From Solitalea koreensis (GTDB lineage Bacteria; Bacteroidota; Bacteroidia; Sphingobacteriales; Sphingobacteriaceae): DNA of 64,000 nt. This document shows, piece by piece, positions 34,346 through 43,607 of the stretch. The stretch covers positions 507,884 through 571,883 of the forward strand of contig NZ_FXSZ01000002.1 in the NCBI RefSeq assembly GCF_900182575.1, written 5' to 3'. The translations under genes and the position numbers were made by a program. How positions within the stretch are numbered: position 1 is the stretch's first letter; every line of letters starts with the position of its first letter. The notes below the pieces were generated by a model. The model did no database searches. It was not told where the DNA came from and worked only from the letters and a program-made list of their open reading frames with translations.

Positions 34346-36475
34346 TTACGCCATTGTAAAATCAATTTGACGTTTCACTAAATTCACCGTTTTTACTCTG
34401 ATTCTAACAGGATCACCCAATTGGTATTTTTTCTTTTTGCGCTGACCTATGATGCAGTAATTAGCTTCATCTAATACATAAAAATCATCGTTCATATCAC
34501 GCAACCGGATCATTCCTTCGCATTTATTTTCAACGATCTCAACGTACATACCCCATTCAGTAACACCCGAAACAATGCCATCAAACTCTTCCCCAATGTT
34601 GTCTTTCAGGTATTCGGCTTGTTTGTATTTTATTGAAGCACGTTCTGCTTCTGCAGCACGTTTTTCCATTTGTGAGGAATGCTCGCATTTTTTTTCGTAC
34701 TCATCAGCGTTCACGCTCTTTCCATTTGCTAAATAATGAGCTAATAACCGGTGCGTCATTACATCAGGATAGCGTCGAATTGGTGAAGTAAAGTGGGTGT
34801 AGAAGTCGAAAGCCAAACCGTAATGACTTGTTTTCTTGGTTGTATACACAGCCTTGGCCATAGATCGGATGGCAAGTGAAGTAAGCACATTTTGCTCTTT
34901 TTTACCGACAACATCATCCATTAAAAAGTTTAGCGACTTTGAAATTTCATGATGGTTTTTGGTGTTTATTTTATAACCGAAACGGGAAGCAAAAACGGCA
35001 AATTTACCTAACAATTCTTCATCAGGAGCATCATGAACACGATACACGAAAGTATAGGCATTTCGTTTAGGTCCTTTTTTAGCGATAAACTCGGCTACTT
35101 TTCTGTTAGCCAGCAACATGAAATCTTCAATGAGTTTATGCGCATCTTTCCGTTCTTTCACATACACACCGATTGGTCTGCCTTCCTCATCCAGTCGGAA
35201 TTTCACTTCAGTACTTTCAAAGTTAATGGCTCCGTGTTTAAAACGCTGATCGCGTAATTTATAGGCGATTTCATTTAAGGTTTCGAGTTCTTTTGAAAAC
35301 TGACCTTGTTTGGTTTCCAGTATTTCCTGCGCTTCTTCGTAAGCAAAGCGACGGTCCGAATTAATAATTGTTCTTCCAAACCATTCGGTTATTACTTGCC
35401 CTTCCTTATTCATCTCAAACACAGCAGAAAAACACAATTTATCTTCATTTGGGCGCAATGAGCATAACCCGTTCGACAAATGTTCAGGCAACATTGGAAT
35501 TACACGATCAACTAAATAGACAGAGGTTCCGCGTTCCTGAGCTTCGGTATCTAAAGCAGTACCTGGTACAACATAATGCGAAACATCGGCAATGTGTACT
35601 CCAATTTCATAGTTCCCGTTTTCTAAAAACTGAAACGATATCGCATCATCAAAATCTTTGGCATCTGCAGGATCTATGGTAAATGTAGTAATCGCGCGAA
35701 AATCACGGCGTTTGCTAATCTCAGCAGGAGTAATTACATCCGAAATAGCTTGCGACTCTTCTTCTACTTTTTTAGGAAACGAAAGCGGAAAACCAAAATC
35801 AGCCAGAATAGCGTGCATTTCGGTATTGTTTTCACCAGGCATTCCCAACACATGAGTAATTTCCCCAATTGGATTTTTTGCTCCTTCCGGCCAATTGGTT
35901 ATTCTCCCAATGGCTTTCATGCCATCTTGTACATTGTTCAATCCTTCGGTGGGAATGAAAATATCATGCAGCATTTTACGATCATCAGGAATCAGGAATC
36001 CGAATTTTCCCGTTATTTTAACCAATCCTGTAAATTCTGACTTTGCACGCTCGATAATCTCAACTACTTCCCCTTCCTTTTGCTTGCCGTTAGGACGCGC
36101 ATAAACGAATATTTTCACCGTATCCCCATGCAAAGCATTTCGCAATTTACGAGGAGCAATGTATATATCACGTTCAGATTCAGGTGAAATTACGTAAGCT
36201 GAACCGGAAGCAGCCATATCGACCTTTCCAATGATATATGTTTTAAGGTCTTTAGCTATGAATTTACCGGGAGAAACTTCTTTTACAGTACCGTTTCTAA
36301 CCTCATCTTTTAAAACTTGAAGAATTATTTGGCGCGATTCATCATCGGCAATATTCAACTTCCCACTAATCTGTTTATAATTAAGCGCTTGGTTACTGTG
36401 TTGTGAAAGAACGTTCATCACCAACTGGGTAAATACTTGACGAAGCCCTTTAAGTGAGTTTTTCTTTTTTGACAT
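34346..36475 (-). CDS. rnr: Ribonuclease R
   Basis: A 709-residue 3'-5' exoribonuclease of the RNB family that degrades structured RNA. Order: N-terminal basic/winged-helix region (KQISGKLNIADDESRQI), cold-shock domains with GDTVKIFVYARPNGKQKEGE, RNB catalytic domain with DPADAKDFDDAISF (the metal-binding aspartates) and HYGLAFDFYTHFTSPIRRYP, then S1 domain (FDGIVSGVTEWGMYVEI). Start MSKKKNSLKG at 36475 is supported by a promoter-like box 4 nt upstream, which lies inside any longer reading. Confidence 0.95.
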   Translation of the reverse strand: MSKKKNSLKGLRQVFTQLVMNVLSQHSNQALNYKQISGKLNIADDESRQIILQVLKDEVRNGTVKEVSPGKFIAKDLKTYIIGKVDMAASGSAYVISPESERDIYIAPRKLRNALHGDTVKIFVYARPNGKQKEGEVVEIIERAKSEFTGLVKITGKFGFLIPDDRKMLHDIFIPTEGLNNVQDGMKAIGRITNWPEGAKNPIGEITHVLGMPGENNTEMHAILADFGFPLSFPKKVEEESQAISDVITPAEISKRRDFRAITTFTIDPADAKDFDDAISFQFLENGNYEIGVHIADVSHYVVPGTALDTEAQERGTSVYLVDRVIPMLPEHLSNGLCSLRPNEDKLCFSAVFEMNKEGQVITEWFGRTIINSDRRFAYEEAQEILETKQGQFSKELETLNEIAYKLRDQRFKHGAINFESTEVKFRLDEEGRPIGVYVKERKDAHKLIEDFMLLANRKVAEFIAKKGPKRNAYTFVYRVHDAPDEELLGKFAVFASRFGYKINTKNHHEISKSLNFLMDDVVGKKEQNVLTSLAIRSMAKAVYTTKKTSHYGLAFDFYTHFTSPIRRYPDVMTHRLLAHYLANGKSVNADEYEKKCEHSSQMEKRAAEAERASIKYKQAEYLKDNIGEEFDGIVSGVTEWGMYVEIVENKCEGMIRLRDMNDDFYVLDEANYCIIGQRKKKKYQLGDPVRIRVKTVNLVKRQIDFTMA

Positions 36476-36798
36476 GAAGCGAAGATAAGGATTTGGCAGT
36501 CGTAGCGCAATGAATGATTGATTGAATGACAGAATGAAAGAAAATAGTGAAGTTTCAAGCAACTAATGTGAAAGAATACTGTGAGTATCCTACTTAAAGC
36601 ATTCAAAATTAACTCCAGAAAACTATCAAAAAGTGCTCTCAAACAAAGGGCCGTACCCAACATAAAGCCTAAAACAGCCCCTAAACCTGAATGAAAATCA
36701 AAATCAGTCGACAGTCTGGAGTGTACAGTCCTGAGTAAAAAGTTAATAGTCTTAAAACATCTTTTAAACTCGGGACTTAAAGACTCCAGACTAAGACC
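36476..36798. other. Gene-free stretch upstream of rnr
   Basis: It contains the rnr -7 box (36480-36487, complement TATCTTCG) and an inverted pair AGTCTGGAGT (36712-36721) / GACTCCAGACT (36781-36791), plus CAGTCCTGAG / CTCGGGACTT inside. An open complement-strand frame at about 36450-36700 looks protein-like but has no family I can name. Confidence 0.4.
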
Positions 36799-38532
36799 TT
36801 ATTCATTCTCCATTAATTCTTTGATGTATTTGACAGGAGCGCTTCCATAACTTAAAAATTTCTCATTGAATTTTTTAAGATCAAACTTGTCGCCAAGTTT
36901 CATTTTCTGTTCTTCTCTAAAGTTATAAATCTCAGTGAAACCGGTAAAGTATGAAGTTAATTGCACCTGCGTAACGCTAACGCGTTTCCATTTCTCTTCG
37001 ACTTCAGTTTGTTGCTGAAAAGCCTCATTGGTTAAAAATTTGATAGCATCTTCTTTCTCCATGCCCTTAACATGAACATTGTAATCAAGTAAGGTATTGC
37101 ATAAGGTGCGTAAATGCCATTTATAATACATTAGCCACATTTCAGGTTCATTGTTACCATAACCGGCTTCAAGCATCATACGTTCGGCATAAACTGCCCA
37201 CCCTTCCATCATGGCGCCATTTCCAAAAACCGATTTAATAATACTTGGTGATTGGTTGGCGTATACTAATTGAGTATAGTGACCCGGAATAGCTTCGTGG
37301 ATATTTAAAATCTGAAGAATATAATTGTTGTATTCGCGCAGGTAACTCTCGGCGGCTTTTTTTGAATAACCCGCTAAACTTCCTACGTTGTAATACGTGT
37401 TCCCATTCTTATCATATGGACCCGGTGCAGAAATAGATGCGCCAGCTACACCTGCCATATAAGCCGGTTCTTTTCTTACCACCAATGGTTTGGAAGGATC
37501 TAGATAAAGTAGATCTTTTTGCTTAACGAAAGCCGCTAATTGAGGAATTTGCTTTTCAATCGCAGTTTGAAAATCTTCAGGTTTAACATGATTGACCGAT
37601 AGAGTATCAATCATTGTTTTGATTAATTCCAATGTATCAGAAGGCATTGGATTATTCTTAAAGTATTTAGGCCAGAGCTGCTTGCTGAGTTTAGCCATTT
37701 CCGCATGGATTTCGGATTTGCGTTTTAAAGCAATATCATAAATTTCAGCCGCTGTATAACTTGATTGGATCTCATACAAAAACTTCTTCTCGTATAAATC
37801 TTTACCTAAACGAAAGCTCCGAGGGTTCGGATTGCTCATACTTCTTAACCAGGCTGCATAATTGTGCATTGCTCTGGCCGATTGTCGGGCCCGTTCTGCC
37901 ATTTTGCTTTTCTCGGTTGCCGGCAATGAAGAACTTTTCAAGGAATCAATAAAATCCTTCTCAAAAACCGATGCTCCACCATTATTTTGATTAATTGCTA
38001 ATGCTGTATGCTCTTTCGTTGGATTTTTAATTGTTTTTTTTGCTGCCTCATAATAAGCTGGCACTTTGGCCATCTTTAAATAGAAATTTTTAAGACGAAC
38101 ATCCAAGGGAGCATACTTCTCATTTAGAATGATGGCAAAAGACTCCCCAACGTTGTAGACCGACGGATCCCATTCCTGGGGCTTTAAAATTCTTAAGACC
38201 CATTGTCCATATTTCAGCTGATTATCGATCAATTCATAGTCGATTTTATTTGCATCTGAAAGTTGATCAATATTGAAATTATGCAATGAATCCAAACTAG
38301 CAGCTGCAAAATCCAACCGCATTTTCTGGTAAGTAGAATCTGGAACATATAAAACACTGTCGTAATTATGATAGCCAACTCTGGTTGCAAAATCCGGATT
38401 GATTTTCCATAAATTAACAATAAAGCGATCTTTAAAAGAGGTGAAAGGCACATCAAGCTCACCGGTTTTATGACTGTTTTTACAGGAACAAAAAGAAATG
38501 CCTCCTAAAAAAAGCATTAACAATCTTTTCAT
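36799..38532 (-). CDS. DUF885 family secreted hydrolase
   Basis: A 577-residue protein with an export signal whose tail (FLGGISFCSCKNSHKTG) is compatible with a lipoprotein cysteine. The DUF885 zinc motif is NIHEAIPGHYTQ near residue 410, resembling HExxxGH carboxypeptidase/aminopeptidase-type sites, with the third ligand region in MEGWAVYAERMMLEAGYG. Members are predicted metallopeptidases or arylesterases. It lies downstream of the fused peptide-transport ATPase on the same strand, which fits peptide use, but coupling is not proven. Confidence 0.88.
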   Translation of the reverse strand: MKRLLMLFLGGISFCSCKNSHKTGELDVPFTSFKDRFIVNLWKINPDFATRVGYHNYDSVLYVPDSTYQKMRLDFAAASLDSLHNFNIDQLSDANKIDYELIDNQLKYGQWVLRILKPQEWDPSVYNVGESFAIILNEKYAPLDVRLKNFYLKMAKVPAYYEAAKKTIKNPTKEHTALAINQNNGGASVFEKDFIDSLKSSSLPATEKSKMAERARQSARAMHNYAAWLRSMSNPNPRSFRLGKDLYEKKFLYEIQSSYTAAEIYDIALKRKSEIHAEMAKLSKQLWPKYFKNNPMPSDTLELIKTMIDTLSVNHVKPEDFQTAIEKQIPQLAAFVKQKDLLYLDPSKPLVVRKEPAYMAGVAGASISAPGPYDKNGNTYYNVGSLAGYSKKAAESYLREYNNYILQILNIHEAIPGHYTQLVYANQSPSIIKSVFGNGAMMEGWAVYAERMMLEAGYGNNEPEMWLMYYKWHLRTLCNTLLDYNVHVKGMEKEDAIKFLTNEAFQQQTEVEEKWKRVSVTQVQLTSYFTGFTEIYNFREEQKMKLGDKFDLKKFNEKFLSYGSAPVKYIKELMENE

Positions 38533-38612
38533 ATTGGTTTTAAATTTATTACCCTAAGATATAAAAGAGTTATTCATAAGCAATATGCAGGAGGTAAGAA
38601 AGACTCCCAAAT

Positions 38613-40370
38613 CTATTTCACTAACACTTTACCCTTAGGAATTGCAGCAATGAGTCGTTTGGTATATTCCTGCTGAGGATCGTTATAAATTTGATCCGGA
38701 TCTCCCATTTCTTCGATTTTGCCTTTATTCATGACTACCATTCGGTCAGAAATGAATTTCACCACTGAAAGATCATGAGAAATAAAGATATAGGTAAGAT
38801 TAAATTCTTCGCGCAGCTCAATTAAAAGATTAAGTACTTGTGCCTGTACAGAAACATCTAAGGCAGAAACCGATTCGTCACAAATAATAAATTTGGGTGC
38901 TAAAGCCAAAGCACGGGCAATACAAATACGCTGACGCTGCCCGCCTGAAAATTCATGAGGATAACGGTTAAAATGCTCTTCTTTCAAATTTACACGACGC
39001 AATAATTCCATCACACGATCACGACGCTCTTTATCAGAATTGAATACTTTATGAACCTGCATCGGTTCCATGATCGCATTTCCAATAGTAATCCGCGGAT
39101 TTAATGAAGAATAAGGATCTTGAAAAATGATTTGAACATCACGTCGAAGAGCACGCATTTGATCTGATGCTAATTGCCGCAAATCGTTGCCCTCAAACAA
39201 AATTTTACCTTCTGTAGGTTCTATTAAGCGCAAAATACTACGCCCCAACGTTGTTTTACCACAACCCGACTCTCCTACTAAACCCATCGTTTCGCCTGGA
39301 TAAACATCAAAGGAGATATCATCAACGGCTTTTACATAATCTGTTACTTTTGAAAAAATGCCCTTTTTAATCGGAAACCAGGTTTTCAAATTCTGTAAAC
39401 TCAACAAGGGCAGTTGCTGATACAGCTGTTCTTTGCGTTTGACTTTTTCGCTTTCTCCAAAACCCAATTCTTTTCTTAAAGAATGAACCGTATTTCCGGT
39501 TTCAATGATTCTACCCTCTTCATCAACTTGCATGAAATCAGCAACAGTTGGTAGTTTTTTAAGATGCAAATTGGCTGCGGGACGGCATGCTAACAAGCCC
39601 TTGGTATAGGGGTGTTTAGGATTTTCAAATATCACATCAGCTGTTCCTTGCTCCATTACATCTCCTTTATACATCACCACAACATGGTCAGCAACTTCAG
39701 CAACAACACCTAAGTCGTGCGAAATGAAAATCATACTCATGTTACGTTCTTCTTTGAGCTTTAATAAAAGATCAAGAATCGTTTTTTGAACGGTTACGTC
39801 AAGGGCGGTAGTTGGTTCATCAGCAATCAGTAATTGAGGATTGCAGGATAAAGCCATTGCGATCATCACACGTTGCTTTTGACCACCGGAAATTTGATGA
39901 GGGTATGAATCGAATATGTTTTCAGGACGTGGCAATTGAACTTCTTTAAATAGTTCAATGGTTCTGTTTTTTGCTGTTTCTTTGTCGACCTGCTGATGTA
40001 AACGGATAGCCTCTGCAACCTGATCACCACAAGTATAAACAGGATTTAGGGAAGTCATGGGTTCCTGGAAAATCATGGCAATTTTATTACCACGATAAGA
40101 ACGCATTTCTTCTTCCGATAATTTTAACAGATCTATGGTTTTGTCATTCTCTGTAAATAAAATCTCTCCTTCATTAACTCCATTTGATTTAGCAATTAGT
40201 CCCATTACTGAAAGGGAAGTCACCGATTTCCCGGAGCCGGATTCTCCTACAATACCTATGGTTTCCCCTTTACGAATATGAAAGCTAGTGTTTTTAACCG
40301 CTGTTACCCAACCATCTTCAGTTTTAAAACGAGTGCTTAGATTTTTTACTTCGAGAATATTATGCGACAT
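38613..40370 (-). CDS. Fused dipeptide/oligopeptide ABC transporter ATPase (DppD-DppF type)
   Basis: A 585-residue protein with two complete ABC ATPase domains in one chain. The first has Walker A GESGSGKS near 40, signature ISGGQKQRV and Walker B LLIADEPTTALD. The second has Walker A GESGCGKT near 370, signature FSGGQRQRI and Walker B FIICDESVSALD. The C-terminal ends of both have the NPKHPYTKGLL / DPQQEYTKRLI peptide-transport signature. No permease or binding-protein gene is adjacent. The start is set at MSHNILEVKNL (40370) rather than 40397. Confidence 0.93.
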   Translation of the reverse strand: MSHNILEVKNLSTRFKTEDGWVTAVKNTSFHIRKGETIGIVGESGSGKSVTSLSVMGLIAKSNGVNEGEILFTENDKTIDLLKLSEEEMRSYRGNKIAMIFQEPMTSLNPVYTCGDQVAEAIRLHQQVDKETAKNRTIELFKEVQLPRPENIFDSYPHQISGGQKQRVMIAMALSCNPQLLIADEPTTALDVTVQKTILDLLLKLKEERNMSMIFISHDLGVVAEVADHVVVMYKGDVMEQGTADVIFENPKHPYTKGLLACRPAANLHLKKLPTVADFMQVDEEGRIIETGNTVHSLRKELGFGESEKVKRKEQLYQQLPLLSLQNLKTWFPIKKGIFSKVTDYVKAVDDISFDVYPGETMGLVGESGCGKTTLGRSILRLIEPTEGKILFEGNDLRQLASDQMRALRRDVQIIFQDPYSSLNPRITIGNAIMEPMQVHKVFNSDKERRDRVMELLRRVNLKEEHFNRYPHEFSGGQRQRICIARALALAPKFIICDESVSALDVSVQAQVLNLLIELREEFNLTYIFISHDLSVVKFISDRMVVMNKGKIEEMGDPDQIYNDPQQEYTKRLIAAIPKGKVLVK

Positions 40371-40419
40371 AGGCTGCAAAATAACCATTTTTCTCAAATG
40401 TAAAGCAACAGAAAGGCAC

Positions 40420-41133
40420 TTAAACCCTTACGATTTGCTCATCAGTAATCAGTGGTAAACCTTTGAAACGAAGAACTAATTGAACAAGAGTGAGCACATC
40501 TTTTTCACAATATGTTTTGATTCGCTCAACATCTTTGTCTTTCCAATAAACACTGGCAACCTGGCTTCCGTTTATATCATCTTTCGGGGTAGGAATATTA
40601 AACACCGCCGCCAGCAGATTAAGAGAAGTGTAGTGTTTATGATCACCAAATTTCCAGAGTTCAAGCGTATCCAAATGATTTATTTCCCATGGTTTTTTAC
40701 CACTATTATCGAGCACTTTAGGAAGTTTTATAGCATTAATCAGCATTCGGCGAGAAAGATAAGGGAAGTCAAATTCACGGCCGTTATGCGCACAAAGCAG
40801 GGTGTCGCTTTTAAGTTTTTCAAGCACTTGAGCAAAATCATTGAGTAGAACTGCTTCATCGAAACCGTAAAATGACTTCATTTTAAGAGTTTTCCCTCCT
40901 TCCTGATCTTCTGTAATTTTCCCGATTGAAATGCAAATCACCTTACCAAATTCAGCAAAAATTCCGGCACGTTCATAACACTCCTCCGGACTCTGATCTT
41001 CTTTTCGAAAGTATTTCGACTTATGCTCCCAAAGCTCCTGAAAGGTCGGATTTAACTGGGCAAAAGTAGCAGTTTGAGGAACGGTTTCTATATCCAAGAA
41101 AAGAACATTGGAAAGATTGATTTGATCAAGCAT
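40420..41133 (-). CDS. PolB-like 3'-5' exonuclease
   Basis: A 237-residue DnaQ-fold nuclease of the predicted PolB-like 3'-5' exonuclease group. Exo I is LFLDIETVPQ at about 13-22. Exo II is in LLCAHNGREFDFPYLSRRM. Exo III is in YCEKDVLTLVQLVLRF near the C-terminus. All four acidic residues expected for two-metal catalysis appear present. It has no polymerase domain; a role in DNA or RNA trimming or repair is inferred. Confidence 0.85.
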   Translation of the reverse strand: MLDQINLSNVLFLDIETVPQTATFAQLNPTFQELWEHKSKYFRKEDQSPEECYERAGIFAEFGKVICISIGKITEDQEGGKTLKMKSFYGFDEAVLLNDFAQVLEKLKSDTLLCAHNGREFDFPYLSRRMLINAIKLPKVLDNSGKKPWEINHLDTLELWKFGDHKHYTSLNLLAAVFNIPTPKDDINGSQVASVYWKDKDVERIKTYCEKDVLTLVQLVLRFKGLPLITDEQIVRV

Positions 41134-41609
41134 GATGACAAAAATTGGAAATGAAATTTATGAAATATAAATGATTATCAATTAAATAATTTATAATTCA
41201 ACATCTTCAATCTATACCTTAAAATTAATCCTAAAATTTTACAAAACTGATTCTCAATAGATTGATTTAGATATTTACCCCTACAACTGTAATGTTTAGA
41301 AATCGGCATTGTCTATCAGAGTCTACAGTTGTAGCAATCAGTTTTCTTGATCACACCATATAATAACAAAACTTATTGAATACATTAAATAATCGGGTAA
41401 ACAATAAAAATGTGTACCCATTCGAATTTCTTTTCATTGAGATCAGTTTTTCAGCTTAGCAAAAATTAAAAAGCGAACCATTGCATTAGCAGCATCTAAA
41501 TCAAACATTCAAAAGTTGATTGCTTTAAAAAATTATGGCTAACATATTGTACATAAACTGCTTGTCTATTTATGTCAATTTATTATTAATCTATCTTAAC
41601 AAATCTCTT
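41134..41609. other. Long intergenic region with two BlaI-like operators
   Basis: 476 nt between divergent genes. Besides the two dyads at 41281-41291 and 41323-41334 I see only AT-rich sequence and no confident promoter or RNA gene. Confidence 0.5.
41281..41334. promoter_or_regulatory. Pair of TACAnnTGTA dyads (BlaI/MecI-like operators)
   Basis: CTACAACTGTA at 41281-41291 and CTACAGTTGTAG at 41323-41334 both contain TACA-N2-TGTA, the core bound by BlaI/MecI-type winged-helix repressors. The two are also inverted repeats of each other. No blaI gene is in the window. The downstream gene on the plus strand is the SnoaL-like lipoprotein at 41610. Confidence 0.5.
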
Positions 41610-42056
41610 ATGAAATCCAAATTCACTTCTCAATGTCTTATTATTGGATGTTTATTAGGTCTGATAAGCTGCCAAGTATCTGTAAAAAGGACAATTAATA
41701 ATGAAACTTTCAGAAATAAAGCGATTGCCGAAAAAATTTTTGCCGCTTTTGATTTAGGCGATCCTGATGCGCTTGACAACCTGATAGCAAAAAATGCTAT
41801 TGATCATTCCAAGCCAGAAGAAATAAAAAGCAATGGACTACAAGCCTCCAAAGAGCTCTGCAAAATGCAAAAATTTATGTACTCCAAAATGAAAAGTACA
41901 ATTAATAAGATCATAGCAGAAGGAGACATGGTAGCCGTTTATTTCACCTCAAAAGCTACTGACAATACCGGGGAGGAAATAAAGACAGATGGTGTTGATA
42001 TTATTAAGTTTAAGGATGGAAAAGCAATTGAACATTGGGCATTTACGATAATGTGA
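41610..42056 (+). CDS. SnoaL-like lipoprotein
   Basis: A 148-residue exported protein. The signal sequence ends in a lipobox (GCLLGLISC, Cys at about 21). The mature part is a SnoaL/NTF2-like alpha-beta cone: IAEKIFAAFDLGDPDALDNL, then MVAVYFTSKATDN and VDIIKFKDGKAIEHW. Relatives include polyketide cyclases and many uncharacterised ester-modifying or binding proteins. The ATG at 41610 is chosen because it gives a proper lipoprotein signal; a frame starting at 41535 does not. Two cytochrome c lipoproteins follow. Confidence 0.8.
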   Translation: MKSKFTSQCLIIGCLLGLISCQVSVKRTINNETFRNKAIAEKIFAAFDLGDPDALDNLIAKNAIDHSKPEEIKSNGLQASKELCKMQKFMYSKMKSTINKIIAEGDMVAVYFTSKATDNTGEEIKTDGVDIIKFKDGKAIEHWAFTIM

Positions 42057-42186
42057 AATAAGAATTGACACAAAACCATTTCTAAGATAAGTACCCGCTT
42101 ATTAAAAGTACGTCTGCATTCTGTTTATAAAAGTGGTTAAATATTGTGTAAATTTAATATACATCTACTTTAATAATCAATCTGTT

Positions 42187-42792
42187 ATGAAAGCGATTAC
42201 AGAACTCTTGTTCATCGGATTAACGGTTTTGCTAACCAATTGCAACAAATCAACTACTTCTAAAGAAAGCATGAACAATGAGGAATTGATTACCAGAGGA
42301 AAATACTTGGTTACTATCGGTTCATGCAACATGTGTCATTCACCTAAAACTCCAACCTTCAATGGTTTGTCAGTCGATTCAAATCGTTTATTATCGGGAC
42401 ACCCAGAAGGCGCTGAGCTTTCAAAACTCAATATTAAACTTGATTCATCAGCCACTAAGGCTGGTAATTGGACACTTGCAAGTCTTGACATGACCAGCTT
42501 TGCAGGGCCTTGGGGAATTTCGTATACAGCAAACCTCACTCCGGATACTACTACCGGAATTGGCGCTTGGACGGAAGAAGTTTTTATTGCAACCCTTAGA
42601 ACCGGAAAACATTTAGGACAAGCAGGCGGCCGACAGGTATTGCCACCGATGCCGTGGAATTATGTAAACCAAATGACTGATGATGATTTAAAAGCGGTCT
42701 ATGCTTACCTAAGATCATTACCTCCTATCCAAAACCAAGTACCGGGCCCTGTTCCACCAGATGAAGTAAGTAAGAAACTTACCAATCCATAG
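42187..42792 (+). CDS. Cytochrome c lipoprotein, copy 1
   Basis: A 201-residue exported protein. LLFIGLTVLLTNC provides the lipobox cysteine. The haem-binding CNMCH lies near residue 48 in ITRGKYLVTIGSCNMCHSPK. The distal methionine is probably in QVLPPMPWNYVNQMTDDDL. It has one haem site. Its paralogue at 42901 shares GPWGISY.ANLTPD.TTG.GAWTEEVFI, so the pair arose by tandem duplication. An electron-transfer role is inferred. The ATG at 42187 gives the lipoprotein signal. Confidence 0.88.
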   Translation: MKAITELLFIGLTVLLTNCNKSTTSKESMNNEELITRGKYLVTIGSCNMCHSPKTPTFNGLSVDSNRLLSGHPEGAELSKLNIKLDSSATKAGNWTLASLDMTSFAGPWGISYTANLTPDTTTGIGAWTEEVFIATLRTGKHLGQAGGRQVLPPMPWNYVNQMTDDDLKAVYAYLRSLPPIQNQVPGPVPPDEVSKKLTNP

Positions 42793-42900
42793 AATTATAA
42801 AGATTTGTACAGCTTAGCATCTATCTATGACCACTTCTACCAAATGACAAACAAGGCTACAAAAAGAGCCTCAAAACACTAAAACCCTAAATAAAAACGT

Positions 42901-43515
42901 ATGAAAAAACAGCAGTTCAGATTGCTTATCCCTTTCCTATTAATAGGAATTATAAGCGCATTGACTTATTGCACAAATAACCAGCAAAAAAAAGAGGAAA
43001 GTATGGATCCTTCAAAAGAACAATTAGTTGAAAGAGGCAAATACCTGGTAACCATTTCAAGTTGTAACGATTGTCATTCACCCAAAATAATGACTCCACA
43101 AGGGCCAATAGACGACACTACCAAATTACTATCTGGACATCCTATAGGCAGTAAACTCCCCCAGCTAGGCCCTAAAGCAACCGACCCTACAGCTTGGATA
43201 CAGATGACTCAGGATGGAACTGCCTTCATAGGTCCATGGGGTATTTCTTATGCAGCTAATCTAACTCCTGATGAAACAACAGGATTAGGCGCCTGGACTG
43301 AAGAAGTATTTATCAAAACGCTTAGAACAGGGAAACACTTGGGACTACAAGAAGGCCGGCAAATACTTCCACCTATGCCATGGTATAACATAAATAAAAT
43401 GACCGACGATGATCTGAAAGCTGTTTATGCTTATCTTCATTCGCTGCCGCCCATTACAAATCAAGTTCCTAACCCTGTTTCTCCAGAAGATGTTGCTAAA
43501 ATGGTAACCCAATAA
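42901..43515 (+). CDS. Cytochrome c lipoprotein, copy 2
   Basis: A 204-residue exported protein with the signal LLIPFLLIGIISALTYC and one CNDCH haem site in LVTISSCNDCHSPK. It shares most of its length with the preceding gene, including ILPPMPWYNINKMTDDDL and the final YAYLHSLPPI..QVPNPV. Differences lie mainly in the N-terminal linker. A long bidirectional terminator follows. The partner oxidoreductase is not in the window. Confidence 0.88.
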   Translation: MKKQQFRLLIPFLLIGIISALTYCTNNQQKKEESMDPSKEQLVERGKYLVTISSCNDCHSPKIMTPQGPIDDTTKLLSGHPIGSKLPQLGPKATDPTAWIQMTQDGTAFIGPWGISYAANLTPDETTGLGAWTEEVFIKTLRTGKHLGLQEGRQILPPMPWYNINKMTDDDLKAVYAYLHSLPPITNQVPNPVSPEDVAKMVTQ

Positions 43516-43536
43516 CTTTAATGGTCTAAACCTTTG

Positions 43537-43586
43537 ACTACTAAAAAAGCGAATTGAGTTTAGGCTCAATTCGCTTTTTTAGTAGT
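43537..43586. terminator. Bidirectional terminator between cytochrome c and prc
   Basis: A perfect 22-bp stem (ACTACTAAAAAAGCGAATTGAG and its complement) with a 6-nt loop lies between convergent genes. Its A6/T6 tracts allow termination on both strands. Confidence 0.93.
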
Positions 43587-43607
43587 AGCAAGGTTATCTT
43601 ATCAAAT

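Noticed and set aside
36450..36700. Reverse frame with GLGAVLGFMLGTALCLRALF before rnr
   Set aside because: It looks protein-like but matches no family I know, has no clear start, and runs into the rnr promoter and coding region; too weak for a gene call.
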